DNA of 64,000 nucleotides from WRAU01 sp964277385 (GTDB lineage Bacteria > Pseudomonadota > Alphaproteobacteria > WRAU01 > Hepatincolaceae), in contig OZ195520.1 of the NCBI GenBank assembly GCA_964277385.1, positions 558,001 through 622,000 of the forward strand. Direction: 5' to 3'. The notes under the pieces were generated by a model. It searched no databases, was not told the DNA's origin, and saw nothing but the letters and a program-made list of their open reading frames with translations. This document shows positions 1-9,211 of the stretch, piece by piece (positions within the stretch are counted from its first letter, which is position 1; every line of letters begins with the position of its first letter). The translations under genes and the position numbers were made by a program.

Positions 1-1873
1 GATTTTTTGGTGCTAATTTATTCATAATAGCTTTCTCATTTATTTTTATTTTATACTTTTTACTGATTATAGTAGCATATCTTTCAAAAAATGATTGAGT
101 GTAACTATCAGATACATAATTAGCAAAGTTTACTACTTCCTGATTTCTAATACCTTTATTTTCATATTGTATATCTTTGTTTTTAATATTTTCCACAATA
201 GCAACAATTTTATTTCTATCTTTTAATGTACCAGCAACAGGGGAATTTTTTTCTGAAGTAAAAATAGCATCAGTTGTTTCAGCAGAAAAAGGTAAGCTTT
301 TTGTAGCCATTGTTCCTTTAAAGGTTTTTAAAGAATAACCAAAACTAGCAATACTTTTACCAGCAACTATTTGAGCTATAATACTAGATTCTAATTCATT
401 GCTTTTTTCTTCTAACTTTTTATTTTTCCATAACAATAATAAATCAGGTTTTACTTCTTTAACTGTTTTAAGAATAGATGGAATAATTTTATCTAAATGA
501 ATAATATATAAATCACCATTTCCATCCTCCATTAAACCAGAATTTGTAGATTCTTCTAACATTGTAATTTGCTTAAAAATTTCCTCAGATATTTTTTTAT
601 TATAGATATTTTCTTCATTTAAGTTAGAAAATTTATGATATACAGCCCCAGTTTTAGTTGCAATTTCTTTTAAAGCTAATTCTTGATTAATTAAATTATT
701 AATTTCACTTCTTTTTTCTTCTAAAATATCTGATCTTTTAGTGTTTAATAATTCTTCTTTAACAAAATTTTTAACTTCAGAAAAAGGTTTAATTCCTTGA
801 GGAGAAATTTTTATAACCTTAAAAACGTGCCATCCAATAGGGGATTGAGCAGGTTTGTTAATTTCATTTAATTTAGCATGAAAAATAGATCTTGCAAAAT
901 CTTCTGGTAATGAAGAAAAATCAATATTTTCAATATTAGAAAACTCTTCATCTATTTTTTTACCAGCTTTTAAGTCTTTAAATGCTTTTTCGGCCTGTTC
1001 TTTAGTTTCAAAACTTATTTGAGAAATAGTTCTTAATTCTGGAGTTAAATAAGAATTTTTAGTTTGTTCATAATGTTGCCTAACTTCTGCTTCTTTAACA
1101 ATAACTTTTGTTATTAAATTATTAATATTTAAGGTTAAATACTCACCATTTCTTGATTCTAAGGTTGTAAATACCGATTTATTTTCATCCCTAAGTTGCA
1201 ATAAATCATCATCTGTTGGTTTTGGTAAAGAGGCCTTTGATATTTGTGAGTTAATATCAATATATTTAACAGTTCTTTCTTGAGATAAAGATAATAAATC
1301 TAAATAAGCAACGAATAAAGGCTCACTTATTAATGGGAAAATAGGTTCTAAAAGCTGATCTTTAAGAATATTATCAGTTATATTTGTCATAAATACTTTT
1401 TCAGATCCAAAAATAGTAGCAACACGAGTTCTAAATTCATCAGCATTAAATGAACCATCTTCTTTTTTAAATGTAGGAATTTCAGAAATTAAATTTAACA
1501 ATAAATTTTTATCAACAGATAAATTTATTCTTTCAGCCTCATTAGCAAATAATAAAACATTAATGTGTTGAGATATTGTATTGTTTAAAAATTGCATTAG
1601 CATATATGGATTCTGTTGAATATAATAGTAGTTTTTTTCAACAAAAGAGGAGTATTCACCGAGTATTATATTGGAAACAGTGTATTTATTTCCAACTCTT
1701 ACCCATTTGTTATCCTCAGCACCGCCTGAAAATAAATCATTACTAATTACCCAAGGAATTAAACTTAATGAGATTAAAATAACTATAACAAAAACACCTA
1801 TTTGTTTTAAAGAAATTTTTTTTAGTTTGTTACTTCCTTTTTGCTTAATAGTGCTTGTACTTTCTTTTTTCAT
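1..1873 (-). CDS. ppiD: PpiD/SurA-type peptidyl-prolyl isomerase, 3' end cut by window edge
   Basis: Periplasmic folding helper anchored in the inner membrane. Read on the minus strand from ATG at 1873, the frame stays open to the window edge (624 codons, C-terminus missing). A lysine-rich cytoplasmic start is followed by one membrane helix (about residues 23-42), then a long SurA_N-like helical region. A parvulin-like domain follows around residues 265-355, ending in the family-typical GWHVFKV near residue 349, and then a helical C-terminal part. E. coli PpiD is about 620 residues, so little is probably missing. An AGGAAAAAG ribosome site precedes the start. It diverges from tpiA, a common alphaproteobacterial arrangement. 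SurA is excluded by the membrane anchor in place of a cleavable signal. Confidence 0.85.
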   Translation of the reverse strand, partial: MKKESTSTIKQKGSNKLKKISLKQIGVFVIVILISLSLIPWVISNDLFSGGAEDNKWVRVGNKYTVSNIILGEYSSFVEKNYYYIQQNPYMLMQFLNNTISQHINVLLFANEAERINLSVDKNLLLNLISEIPTFKKEDGSFNADEFRTRVATIFGSEKVFMTNITDNILKDQLLEPIFPLISEPLFVAYLDLLSLSQERTVKYIDINSQISKASLPKPTDDDLLQLRDENKSVFTTLESRNGEYLTLNINNLITKVIVKEAEVRQHYEQTKNSYLTPELRTISQISFETKEQAEKAFKDLKAGKKIDEEFSNIENIDFSSLPEDFARSIFHAKLNEINKPAQSPIGWHVFKVIKISPQGIKPFSEVKNFVKEELLNTKRSDILEEKRSEINNLINQELALKEIATKTGAVYHKFSNLNEENIYNKKISEEIFKQITMLEESTNSGLMEDGNGDLYIIHLDKIIPSILKTVKEVKPDLLLLWKNKKLEEKSNELESSIIAQIVAGKSIASFGYSLKTFKGTMATKSLPFSAETTDAIFTSEKNSPVAGTLKDRNKIVAIVENIKNKDIQYENKGIRNQEVVNFANYVSDSYTQSFFERYATIISKKYKIKINEKAIMNKLAPKN

Positions 1874-1932
1874 CTTTTTCCTACTTTTTTAATTTTGCAT
1901 TTTGCAAACTGCAATTTTACACCATAAACAAT

Positions 1933-1961
1933 ATCATATAAATGATTTTATAAAAAATCAA
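1933..1961 (-). promoter_or_regulatory. Predicted sigma-70 promoter of ppiD
   Basis: On the minus strand TTGATT (1961-1956) is separated by exactly 17 bases from TATGAT (1938-1933), about 60 bases upstream of the ppiD ATG. It sits back to back with the tpiA promoter. Confidence 0.5.
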
Positions 1962-1988
1962 TTGATAAAATAATCATAACAGAATTAA

Positions 1989-2017
1989 TTGCAATATTTA
2001 GAATGATATGTTAGAAT
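1989..2017 (+). promoter_or_regulatory. Predicted sigma-70 promoter of tpiA-secG
   Basis: TTGCAA (1989-1994), a 17-base spacer and TAGAAT (2012-2017). Expected transcription start is near 2024, leaving a short leader before either tpiA start codon. Confidence 0.5.
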
Positions 2018-2044
2018 GTGATCAAATAAGAACGGTAACTTTTT

Positions 2045-2812
2045 ATGAGTTGGATGGACATGACTAGAAAAATTTTAATAGCTGGGAATTGGAAAATGAA
2101 CGGCACAGTAGAGGATTCTAAAATTAGAATCGATGGTATTAAAAACTTTTTAAGTAAAAAAAATACAAATGCAGAAATTGTTGTTTGTGTTCCATTTACT
2201 TTGCTTTCTAAAGTTGTTGATAACATAGGCAACTCACAAATTAATGTTGGTGCTCAAGATTGCCATTTCAATAAATCTGGTGCGCATACAGGAGATATTA
2301 GTGCATGTATGATTTCTGATATTGGTTGTTCTCATGTTATTTTAGGACATTCAGAAAGAAGATCGGATCATTCAGAAACAAACGAAATTGTTAAATCTAA
2401 AATTTCTTCAGCTATAGAGAATAATCTAACAGCAATATTATGTATTGGTGAAACTTTAGATGAAAAAAAACAAGCTAAAACACTAATTGTTGTACAAGAA
2501 CAAATTAAAAATTCACTAAGTAATCGTTCTACTGCTGAAAATACTGTAATAGCTTATGAACCTATTTGGGCTATAGGAACTGGGTTAACGCCGACTAGCA
2601 ATGAAATCTCCGAAGTTCATGCTGAAATTCGTAAGTTTTTATCTTCTTTAAGAGGAGAAGATTTTGCCAATAAAATAAGAATTTTATATGGTGGCTCTTT
2701 GAACCCATCTAACGCTAAAGAGATATTATCTATTGCTGATGTTGATGGTGGTTTAATTGGTGGTGCTTCATTAAAACATGAAGATTTTTGTAAAATTATT
2801 GATTCAATATAA
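2045..2812 (+). CDS. tpiA: Triose-phosphate isomerase
   Basis: Interconverts dihydroxyacetone phosphate and glyceraldehyde 3-phosphate in glycolysis and gluconeogenesis; cytosolic TIM barrel. Counting from the ATG at 2060, the catalytic set is complete: Lys12 in NWKMN, His97 in GHSERR, Glu167 in YEPIWAIGTG, and the phosphate-binding GGSLNPSN and GLIGGASL loops near the C-terminus. The ATG at 2060 (250 residues, beginning MTRKILIAGNWKMNG) fits the family better than the ATG at 2045; neither has a strong ribosome site. It is followed 12 bases later by secG, so the two are probably cotranscribed. Confidence 0.96.
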   Translation: MSWMDMTRKILIAGNWKMNGTVEDSKIRIDGIKNFLSKKNTNAEIVVCVPFTLLSKVVDNIGNSQINVGAQDCHFNKSGAHTGDISACMISDIGCSHVILGHSERRSDHSETNEIVKSKISSAIENNLTAILCIGETLDEKKQAKTLIVVQEQIKNSLSNRSTAENTVIAYEPIWAIGTGLTPTSNEISEVHAEIRKFLSSLRGEDFANKIRILYGGSLNPSNAKEILSIADVDGGLIGGASLKHEDFCKIIDSI

Positions 2813-2824
2813 GGAAAAACTCGA

Positions 2825-3160
2825 ATGATAACTGTTTTTTATGTAATACAGCTTGTTGTGGCCTCTTTACTAATTTTAGTAGTGATGTTTCAAAAATCAG
2901 AAGGAGGAACTTCACTGGTAAGCAGTAACACTTACAATTCTTTTTTCTCTTCAAAAGCCATGGTTGCTAATCCTTTAACCAAGATTACCATTGTTTTAGG
3001 TTTTGCTTTGTTCCTTAATAGTATTGTTATAGGTGCAATTAATATCAATAAAAGGTCAAATGATGATGCTTTATTAGATAAAATTCAACAAATTAATGAA
3101 GAAAAAAATAAAATTAATGATGTAGAAAAAACTCCAAAAGCTCCTTTAGGTAACAAGTAG
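2825..3160 (+). CDS. secG: Preprotein translocase subunit SecG
   Basis: Small auxiliary subunit of the SecYEG protein-export channel in the inner membrane. 111 residues with two hydrophobic helices (about 2-22 and 52-72) joined by the characteristic loop containing FQKSEGG and a serine/asparagine-rich stretch. A charged tail (about 75-111) rich in Lys, Asn and Glu follows, as in other alphaproteobacterial SecG proteins. AAGGA lies in the spacer after tpiA. A strong hairpin terminator follows, so tpiA-secG appears to be its own unit, separate from pyrG. Confidence 0.93.
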   Translation: MITVFYVIQLVVASLLILVVMFQKSEGGTSLVSSNTYNSFFSSKAMVANPLTKITIVLGFALFLNSIVIGAININKRSNDDALLDKIQQINEEKNKINDVEKTPKAPLGNK

Positions 3161-3177
3161 TTTTATAAATAAACATT

Positions 3178-3211
3178 AAAAGCAAATAGGTAGCAAACTA
3201 TTTGCTTTTTT
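3178..3211 (+). terminator. Rho-independent terminator after secG
   Basis: Perfect 9-bp stem AGCAAATAG (3181-3189) / CTATTTGCT (3198-3206) with an 8-base loop, preceded by A residues and followed by a T run to 3211. It separates tpiA-secG from pyrG. Confidence 0.85.
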
Positions 3212-3267
3212 AGACTAAGATCTTAAAAGATAAGTTTGTATTAAAATTAACATCTAAGGTGAATAGG

Positions 3268-4902
3268 ATGAAATATATATTTATTACAGGTGGTGTTACA
3301 TCTTCCTTAGGTAAGGGAATTGTTGCTGCTAGTTTAGCTGCTTTATTGAAATCGCGTGGATATAAAGTTAGAAATAAAAAAATGGATCCTTATCTGAATG
3401 TTGATCCTGGAACTATGAGTCCTATTCAACATGGTGAAGTTTTTGTAACAGATGATGGGGCAGAAACAGATCTAGATTTAGGGCATTATGAACGATTTAC
3501 AAGTAATTCTTGTAATAAAAATGATAGTATTAGTGCTGGTAAAATTTACTTTGATGTTTTAGAAAAAGAAAGAAGAGGAGATTATTTAGGTGAAACAATC
3601 CAAGTTATACCTCATGTAACAAATGAAATTAAGGCTTTTGTAGAAAGAGATTTAACAAATGAAGATTTCCTAATTTGTGAAATAGGTGGTACTGTTGGAG
3701 ATATGGAAGCGACTCCATTCTTAGAAGCAGTAAGGCAATTTTATAATGAATATGGTCATGAAAATGTTTTGTTTATACATTTAACTTTAATCCCATATTT
3801 AGAAGCCGCTGGGGAGATTAAGACAAAACCAACACAACATTCAGTTCGTGAGTTACAATCTTTAGGAATTAAGCCAGATATTCTTTTATGTAGATCTTCT
3901 CATGAAATTTCAGAAGCAGAAAAAAAGAAAATTTCATTATTTTGTAATGTTGATATTAAAGATGTTATTGCTGGATATGATGCAAATAGTATTTATAAAA
4001 TACCACTTATTTATCATAAACAAGGTATAGATGAGAGAGTTTTATATCATTTTGGAATCAAAGATAATAAAATTGATGTATCTAAATGGGAAGAAATTGA
4101 AGATAAAATAAATAACTCTAAAGAAGTGGTAACGGTAGCAATTGTTGGTAAGTATACAATCTTAAAAGACGCTTATAAATCTATAAATGAGGCTTTGGCT
4201 CATTCCGGAATACAAAATAATATTAAGATTAATATTCGTTGGATAAATTCAGAAATTTTTGAAAATAATGAACTATCTTATTCAGAAACTTTTTCGGGAG
4301 TACATGGAATAATAGTAGCACCAGGATTTGGAGAAAGAGGAGTTGAGGGTAAGATAAAGGCCGTTAATTATGCAAGGGTAAATAATATCCCATTTTTAGG
4401 GATTTGCTTTGGTATGCAAATGGCAGTTATTGAAGCTTGTAGAAATTTACTAAATATTAAAGATGCAGTTTCAAGTGAGATATCTTGTAAAGGAGAACAT
4501 GTAGTAGGTTTAATTACAGAATGGATGAAAAATGGTGAAGTTCAACAAAGAACCACATCTTCTAATTTAGGTGGAACTTTAAGATTAGGATCATATGATT
4601 GTGTTTTAAAAGAAGGATCTAAAATTGCAGAAATTTATGGATCTAATCTAATTAAAGAAAGACATAGACATAGATATGAAGTAAATACTAAATATAAAGA
4701 TGCCTTAGAAGAAAAAGGTCTAATTTTTAGTGGTATGTCTCCAGATTTTTTACTGCCTGAAATAGTGGAACTTAAAGGACATCCTTGGTTTATTGGTGTG
4801 CAATTTCACCCAGAATTAAAATCAAAAATATTTGTGCCACATCCATTATTTGTCTCTTTTGGTAAAGCTGCATTTGATTATAAAAATAATTCTACTAAAT
4901 AA
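3268..4902 (+). CDS. pyrG: CTP synthase
   Basis: Makes CTP from UTP, ATP and glutamine; cytosolic and tetrameric. The N-terminal synthetase domain (about 1-265) begins MKYIFITGG, with the P-loop GGVTSSLGKG at residues 8-17 and the MDPYLNVDPGTMSP motif. The C-terminal class I glutamine amidotransferase domain (about 290-540) has nucleophile Cys380 in GICFGMQ and His514/Glu516 in FHPE. The ATG at 3268 is preferred to the in-frame GTG at 3259 because TAAGGTG sits six bases ahead of it, and the resulting 544 residues match the family (545 in E. coli). Adjacent to secG and kdsA, as in many alphaproteobacteria. Confidence 0.96.
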   Translation: MKYIFITGGVTSSLGKGIVAASLAALLKSRGYKVRNKKMDPYLNVDPGTMSPIQHGEVFVTDDGAETDLDLGHYERFTSNSCNKNDSISAGKIYFDVLEKERRGDYLGETIQVIPHVTNEIKAFVERDLTNEDFLICEIGGTVGDMEATPFLEAVRQFYNEYGHENVLFIHLTLIPYLEAAGEIKTKPTQHSVRELQSLGIKPDILLCRSSHEISEAEKKKISLFCNVDIKDVIAGYDANSIYKIPLIYHKQGIDERVLYHFGIKDNKIDVSKWEEIEDKINNSKEVVTVAIVGKYTILKDAYKSINEALAHSGIQNNIKINIRWINSEIFENNELSYSETFSGVHGIIVAPGFGERGVEGKIKAVNYARVNNIPFLGICFGMQMAVIEACRNLLNIKDAVSSEISCKGEHVVGLITEWMKNGEVQQRTTSSNLGGTLRLGSYDCVLKEGSKIAEIYGSNLIKERHRHRYEVNTKYKDALEEKGLIFSGMSPDFLLPEIVELKGHPWFIGVQFHPELKSKIFVPHPLFVSFGKAAFDYKNNSTK

Positions 4903-5094
4903 AAAAATAAGTAAATTATATACTATGATAAACCAGATTTTTTTTGGGTTAAGAATTCTAAAGTAAATATAACTAATGTTTTTACAACATAATATTTTTT
5001 TAGTGAATTTGTTTTTGTCAAGTATTTTTTGTATATAATTAGCAAACATAATAAGATAAATATATATGATTATTTTAAATAATAGGTGATTAAA

Positions 5095-5931
5095 ATGATA
5101 ACCGAATTAAATAAAATTGTAAAAATTAATAATATAAATATTGCAAATAATCTTCCGTTTACACTAATTGCAGGTCCTTGTGTTTTAGAAAATAGAGATC
5201 ATGCTATGTTTATGTGTGCTGAATTGATTAAAATCACTCAAGAATTAGGTATAAATCTTATATACAAAAGTTCTTATGATAAGGCAAATAGAACTTCAAT
5301 TTCAGCAATTCGTGGATTAGGGATCAAAGATTCTTTAGAAATATTTCAAGATATTAAAGATAAATTCGATATTCCAATTATTACAGATGTTCATGAACCT
5401 CATCATTGTGCTGAAACTGCTGAAGTTGTAGATGTTTTACAAATTCCTGCCTTTTTATGTCGTCAAACAGATTTATTACTAGAAGCTGGCAAAACTGGTC
5501 GTGTAATTAATGTAAAAAAAGGACAATTTTTAGCGCCTTGGGATATGAAAAATATTGTTTCTAAAATAGAGAGCACAGGGAATAAAAATATTATGTTATG
5601 TGAAAGAGGAGCCTCTTTTGGATATAATAATTTAGTAGTAGATATGACTTCATTTCCAATTATGGCACAAACAGGATATCCTGTAATTTTTGATGCTACT
5701 CATTCTGTACAAAAACCAGGTGGACTTGGTGAAAAAACTGGTGGTAATCGAGAATTTGCTCCAATTTTAGCAAAAGGTGCCTTAGCTATAGGTGTAGCTG
5801 GCATATTTATGGAAGTTCATCAAGATCCAGATAACGCTCCAAGTGATGGTCCTAATATGATAAAACTATCCGAAACTAAAAAAATTCTTGAAAATTTCTT
5901 AAAATTTGATAATTTAGCAAAAAATAAATAA
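5095..5931 (+). CDS. kdsA: 3-deoxy-8-phosphooctulonate synthase
   Basis: Condenses phosphoenolpyruvate with arabinose 5-phosphate to Kdo-8-phosphate, the first committed step to the Kdo of LPS; partner of kdsC in this window. Family motifs are present in order: AGPCVLE, KSSYDKANRTS, ITDVHEP, LQIPAFLCRQTDLL, NVKKGQF and FDATHSVQKPGG. The usual SFRGPG motif reads AIRGLG here; the arginine is kept. ATG at 5095 is chosen because AGGTG lies six bases before it; an in-frame GTG at 5086 would overlap that site. 278 residues against 284 in E. coli. In many alphaproteobacteria eno follows, but here a gene-free stretch follows instead. Confidence 0.95.
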   Translation: MITELNKIVKINNINIANNLPFTLIAGPCVLENRDHAMFMCAELIKITQELGINLIYKSSYDKANRTSISAIRGLGIKDSLEIFQDIKDKFDIPIITDVHEPHHCAETAEVVDVLQIPAFLCRQTDLLLEAGKTGRVINVKKGQFLAPWDMKNIVSKIESTGNKNIMLCERGASFGYNNLVVDMTSFPIMAQTGYPVIFDATHSVQKPGGLGEKTGGNREFAPILAKGALAIGVAGIFMEVHQDPDNAPSDGPNMIKLSETKKILENFLKFDNLAKNK

Positions 5932-6614
5932 AAAAATTTTAACTGATTGCTTTATTTATAAATAGAGTGTTGAATGATGGTTTAAGAAACAAATTTAGAA
6001 AGGAGAATTGTTTATAGCGAGGTTTTTAGGTTTTGATATATTTTTTGTAATATACAGATTCATAATTACTAAAATTATATTTTAGGATAATTTTGGTATT
6101 ACAACTTTTTATATTAATAGATTTAAAATAATGTTGCTAGCATTTTTATTTTTAATTAAATTAGTTTTTATTCTTTTAATAAGATAAGATGTGGAGAAAT
6201 ATCATTTTTTGATTTTTAATGTATCTTGGTCTTTAGGATTATAAATACAATTTTATATTTGGTTATTTTTTCAGTAATATTTTTTCTAAGAAAAAAATAT
6301 CGGAATGATATCTTGTTGAAAATTTAAAAATAAATCTTTTAAAATGGGTAAAAGATTTTGTAGAAAAAAATCAAGATTTATCTTACTTATCAAAAAAAGA
6401 AGCATCAAGATTATTTAATAATATTTAGTACATTGTTCTTGCAATATATTAATAATTAGTGTAGATTACTATTTAGTATATTGGTAGCATATGCTATTAG
6501 TTGCTAAATACACACATAAGTTGATGGTATAGAATTAAGTTTCTATATCTGTTCTGGTGAGTTTTAATAACTTGCAGGCTTATGGAGGAAACAACCAGAA
6601 GAAAGGAAAAATTA
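5932..6614 (+). other. Gene-poor stretch with eroded coding remnants and the rpsB leader
   Basis: No intact gene. Two short open stretches read like protein. One (about 6214-6329) encodes a hydrophobic segment ending in RKKYRNDILLKI. The other (about 6311-6428) encodes EKNQDLSYLSKKEASRLFNN and then stops. They lie in different frames with no start codon, as expected of a decayed membrane-protein gene; the family is not recognised. Closer to rpsB a hairpin, TATAGAA (6528-6534) with TTCTATA (6541-6547), lies in the probable leader. I could not assign it to a known ribosomal-protein leader. Confidence 0.4.
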
Positions 6615-7421
6615 ATGGTTAATTTTACAATTCAACAATTGTTAGAAAATGGTGTGCATTATGGTCATAGTACTAGAAGATGGAATCCTAAAATGGCTCC
6701 ATTTATTTATGGTACTTATAATAATGTCCATATAATCAATTTACAAAAAACTGCTCCCATGTTAGCAAACGCTTTAGAAAACATTAAAAAAGTTGTTTCT
6801 AATGGGGGTAGAGTTCTTTTTGTAGGAACAAAAAAACAGTCTACTCCAATTATTAAAGAATATGCAGAAAATTGTGGGCAATATTATGTTAATCATCGTT
6901 GGTTAGGTGGTATGCTAACAAACTGGAAAACTATTTCTAATTCTATTGCTAGACTAGATTCTTTAGATAAACAAATAGAAGAAGGGATGGCTGGTTTAAC
7001 TAAAAAAGAAAAATTAGAATTAACAAGAACTCGTGACAAATTAAACCTTGTATTAGGTGGGATTAGAAAAATGGGGGGGCTGCCCAATTTAGTTATTGTA
7101 TTAGATACAGTTCAAGAAACCATTGCTATTGAAGAATCAAAAAAATTACGTATTCCAATAGTAGGAATTACAGATACAAATGCAAATCCTGATTGTGTTG
7201 ATTTCCCTATCCCTGGAAATGACGATGCAATTAAATCAATTAGATTTTATTGTGAAATTATTTCTCAAGCAGTCTTAGAAGGCTTAAAAGAAGAAGTTGC
7301 TTCTAAAACATCAGATATTGGTGCTTCTGAAAATTTAGATATGCTAAATACTAAAAAAACTAAAGTTGTTGCTGAAAAAAGTAAAAAAGCTGAAGAAGTT
7401 GTAAAAACTACAGAAGAATAA
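6615..7421 (+). CDS. rpsB: 30S ribosomal protein S2
   Basis: Component of the small ribosomal subunit. Conserved S2 motifs: LLENGVHYGHSTRRWNPKM at the start, FVGTKKQ, YYVNHRWLGGMLTNW, and GITDTNANPDCVDFPIPGND near residue 190. The C-terminus (about 240-268) is a low-complexity Lys/Glu/Thr tail. An in-frame ATG at 6582 would add eleven residues not seen in the family; AAAGGA seven bases before 6615 supports the later start. Followed by tsf, the near-universal bacterial order. Confidence 0.97.
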   Translation: MVNFTIQQLLENGVHYGHSTRRWNPKMAPFIYGTYNNVHIINLQKTAPMLANALENIKKVVSNGGRVLFVGTKKQSTPIIKEYAENCGQYYVNHRWLGGMLTNWKTISNSIARLDSLDKQIEEGMAGLTKKEKLELTRTRDKLNLVLGGIRKMGGLPNLVIVLDTVQETIAIEESKKLRIPIVGITDTNANPDCVDFPIPGNDDAIKSIRFYCEIISQAVLEGLKEEVASKTSDIGASENLDMLNTKKTKVVAEKSKKAEEVVKTTEE

Positions 7422-7518
7422 ATTATTGCTTAAAAGTTTTAAATTTAAATTAATTATTCATAATTTTATTTAACTCGTAGCTTTTTAATAATATATAAAA
7501 GAATCAAAGAGGAAATTA

Positions 7519-8409
7519 ATGGCAGAAGTTACAGCTAGTTTAATTAAAGAATTAAGAGAACGTACAGGTTCTGGAATGATGGATTGCAAAAAAGCATTAG
7601 AAGAATCTTTTGGAGATATGGAAGTAGCTATTGATTGGTTAAGAAAAAAAGGGCTATCCAATGCAGCAAAAAAATCGGATAGAGTAACAGCAGAAGGTCT
7701 AGTTGCTGTGCATATAGAAGAAAATGAAGGAGTTGTTTTAGAAGTTAATTCGCAGACAGATTTTGTTGCTAAAAATGAAAAATTTCAAAGCTTTGTTAGA
7801 AAATTATCTAAAATGGCATTGCAAGTAGAAGACGTAGAATCTTTAAAAAAATTACCTTATGAAGATGGTAAAAATGTTGAAGAAGAATTAACAAATTTAA
7901 TTTCTGTAATAGGTGAGAATATTACTATTAGAAGATTTAAAAAAGTAAAACCAGAAGGTAAACTATTTTCTTATGTTCATAATTCTGTGGTAGAAGGGTT
8001 AGGGAAAATAGCTGTGGTAGTATCTTTTTCTAATGAAGGTACTCCTGAAGCTATAGGTAAACAATTAGCTATGCACATCTCAGCTACTCAACCTGAAGCA
8101 TTAAATATAGAATCTTTAGATCCTGTTTTAGTTGAAAGAGAAAAGGAAGTTCAAAAAGCAAAAGCCTTAGAAGAAGGTAAACCTGCTGATATAGTAGAAA
8201 AAATGCTACAAGGTAGAATAAATAAATTTTATCAAGAAGTTTGCTTGTTAGAACAATCTTTTGTTATAGATCCAGATAAAAAAGTATCTCAAGTTCTCAA
8301 AGAAAATGGTGCATCACTTGTTGATTATGCTTACTATGTTTTAGGTGAGGGCATAGAAAAAGAAGAAACAGATTTTGCGGCAGAAGTTGCTAAAACTATT
8401 GCTCAATAA
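7519..8409 (+). CDS. tsf: Elongation factor Ts
   Basis: Guanine nucleotide exchange factor for EF-Tu. The N-terminal UBA-like domain includes LRERTGSGMMDCKKAL; the core carries the TDFVAKN motif (about residue 80) that contacts EF-Tu. 296 residues, a normal length. GAGG precedes the ATG by a few bases. A terminator directly downstream ends the rpsB-tsf unit. Confidence 0.97.
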   Translation: MAEVTASLIKELRERTGSGMMDCKKALEESFGDMEVAIDWLRKKGLSNAAKKSDRVTAEGLVAVHIEENEGVVLEVNSQTDFVAKNEKFQSFVRKLSKMALQVEDVESLKKLPYEDGKNVEEELTNLISVIGENITIRRFKKVKPEGKLFSYVHNSVVEGLGKIAVVVSFSNEGTPEAIGKQLAMHISATQPEALNIESLDPVLVEREKEVQKAKALEEGKPADIVEKMLQGRINKFYQEVCLLEQSFVIDPDKKVSQVLKENGASLVDYAYYVLGEGIEKEETDFAAEVAKTIAQ

Positions 8410-8422
8410 TTTTTGTAAAAAT

Positions 8423-8447
8423 TAGCCTCTTATGGGGCTATTTTTTT
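8423..8447 (+). terminator. Rho-independent terminator after tsf
   Basis: Stem TAGCCTC (8423-8429) / GGGGCTA (8434-8440), 7 bp with one G-T pair and a TTAT loop, followed by seven T residues. Confidence 0.85.
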
Positions 8448-8484
8448 ATATTGTTATATTTGCTAATTTTAGGGTTTTTTATAT

Positions 8485-9186
8485 ATGAAATACAAAAAAG
8501 TTTTGTTAAAATTATCGGGTGAAGCTTTATCTGATAGCTCTTATATCATATCAAAACAAAAATTAGATCACTTTATTGATGAAATTAAATCTGTTTATGA
8601 TTTAGGTATAAAAGTTATTATTGTTATTGGTGGTGGAAATATTATGAGAGGTGCTAATACTGGAGATCTTGATGTTACTAGATATAAAGCTGATAATTTG
8701 GGAATGCTAGCCACTGTTATGAATGCTATAGTATTAGAAGATGCTTTAATAAAAAAAGGGATTGATGCTATTGCTTTATCGGCTATAGAAATGAATAAAA
8801 TTTGTAATTTCTATACATCTCAAAATGCAAATAATTATTTAGAAGATAATAAAATAGTTATTTGTAGTGGCGGAATATCAAATCCTTATTTTTCAACTGA
8901 TACAGGAACAGTAATTAGAGCATTAGAAACAAAATGTGATGCTGTTTTTAAAGGAACTCAAGTAGATGGGATTTATGATGATGATCCTAAAAAAAATACT
9001 TCTGCAAAAAGATATGCCTATATTTCTTATGATGAATTTATAGTCAAAGATTTAAAAGTTATGGATGCAAGCGCTATTTTATTAGCAAAAAAAGAAAAGC
9101 TACCTATAATAATTTTTGATGTTCATAAAAAGAATTCATTTAAAGAAGTTTTGCTAAATAAAGATAAACAAAGTATTATTAATTAA
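8485..9186 (+). CDS. pyrH: Uridylate kinase (UMP kinase)
   Basis: Phosphorylates UMP to UDP in pyrimidine synthesis; hexameric amino-acid-kinase fold. It begins YKKVLLKLSGEAL, then IVIGGGNIMRG (about 48-58), a central LGMLATVMNA motif that binds UMP, FKGTQVDGIYDDDP (ATP site, about 156), and a terminal VMDASAI. 233 residues. First gene of a tight run with frr, uppS and cdsA, joining nucleotide supply, ribosome recycling and envelope lipid synthesis. Confidence 0.96.
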   Translation: MKYKKVLLKLSGEALSDSSYIISKQKLDHFIDEIKSVYDLGIKVIIVIGGGNIMRGANTGDLDVTRYKADNLGMLATVMNAIVLEDALIKKGIDAIALSAIEMNKICNFYTSQNANNYLEDNKIVICSGGISNPYFSTDTGTVIRALETKCDAVFKGTQVDGIYDDDPKKNTSAKRYAYISYDEFIVKDLKVMDASAILLAKKEKLPIIIFDVHKKNSFKEVLLNKDKQSIIN

Positions 9187-9211
9187 TACTAATGAAAAAT
9201 AAGAGGATACT

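Noticed and set aside
1671..1892. Plus-strand open frame opposite the start of ppiD
   Set aside because: Antisense shadow of the ppiD coding sequence; the minus strand gives a full-length family match.
6528..6547. Ribosomal protein S2 leader or riboswitch
   Set aside because: Only a 7-bp AT-rich hairpin can be seen; I could not match it to a known leader structure.
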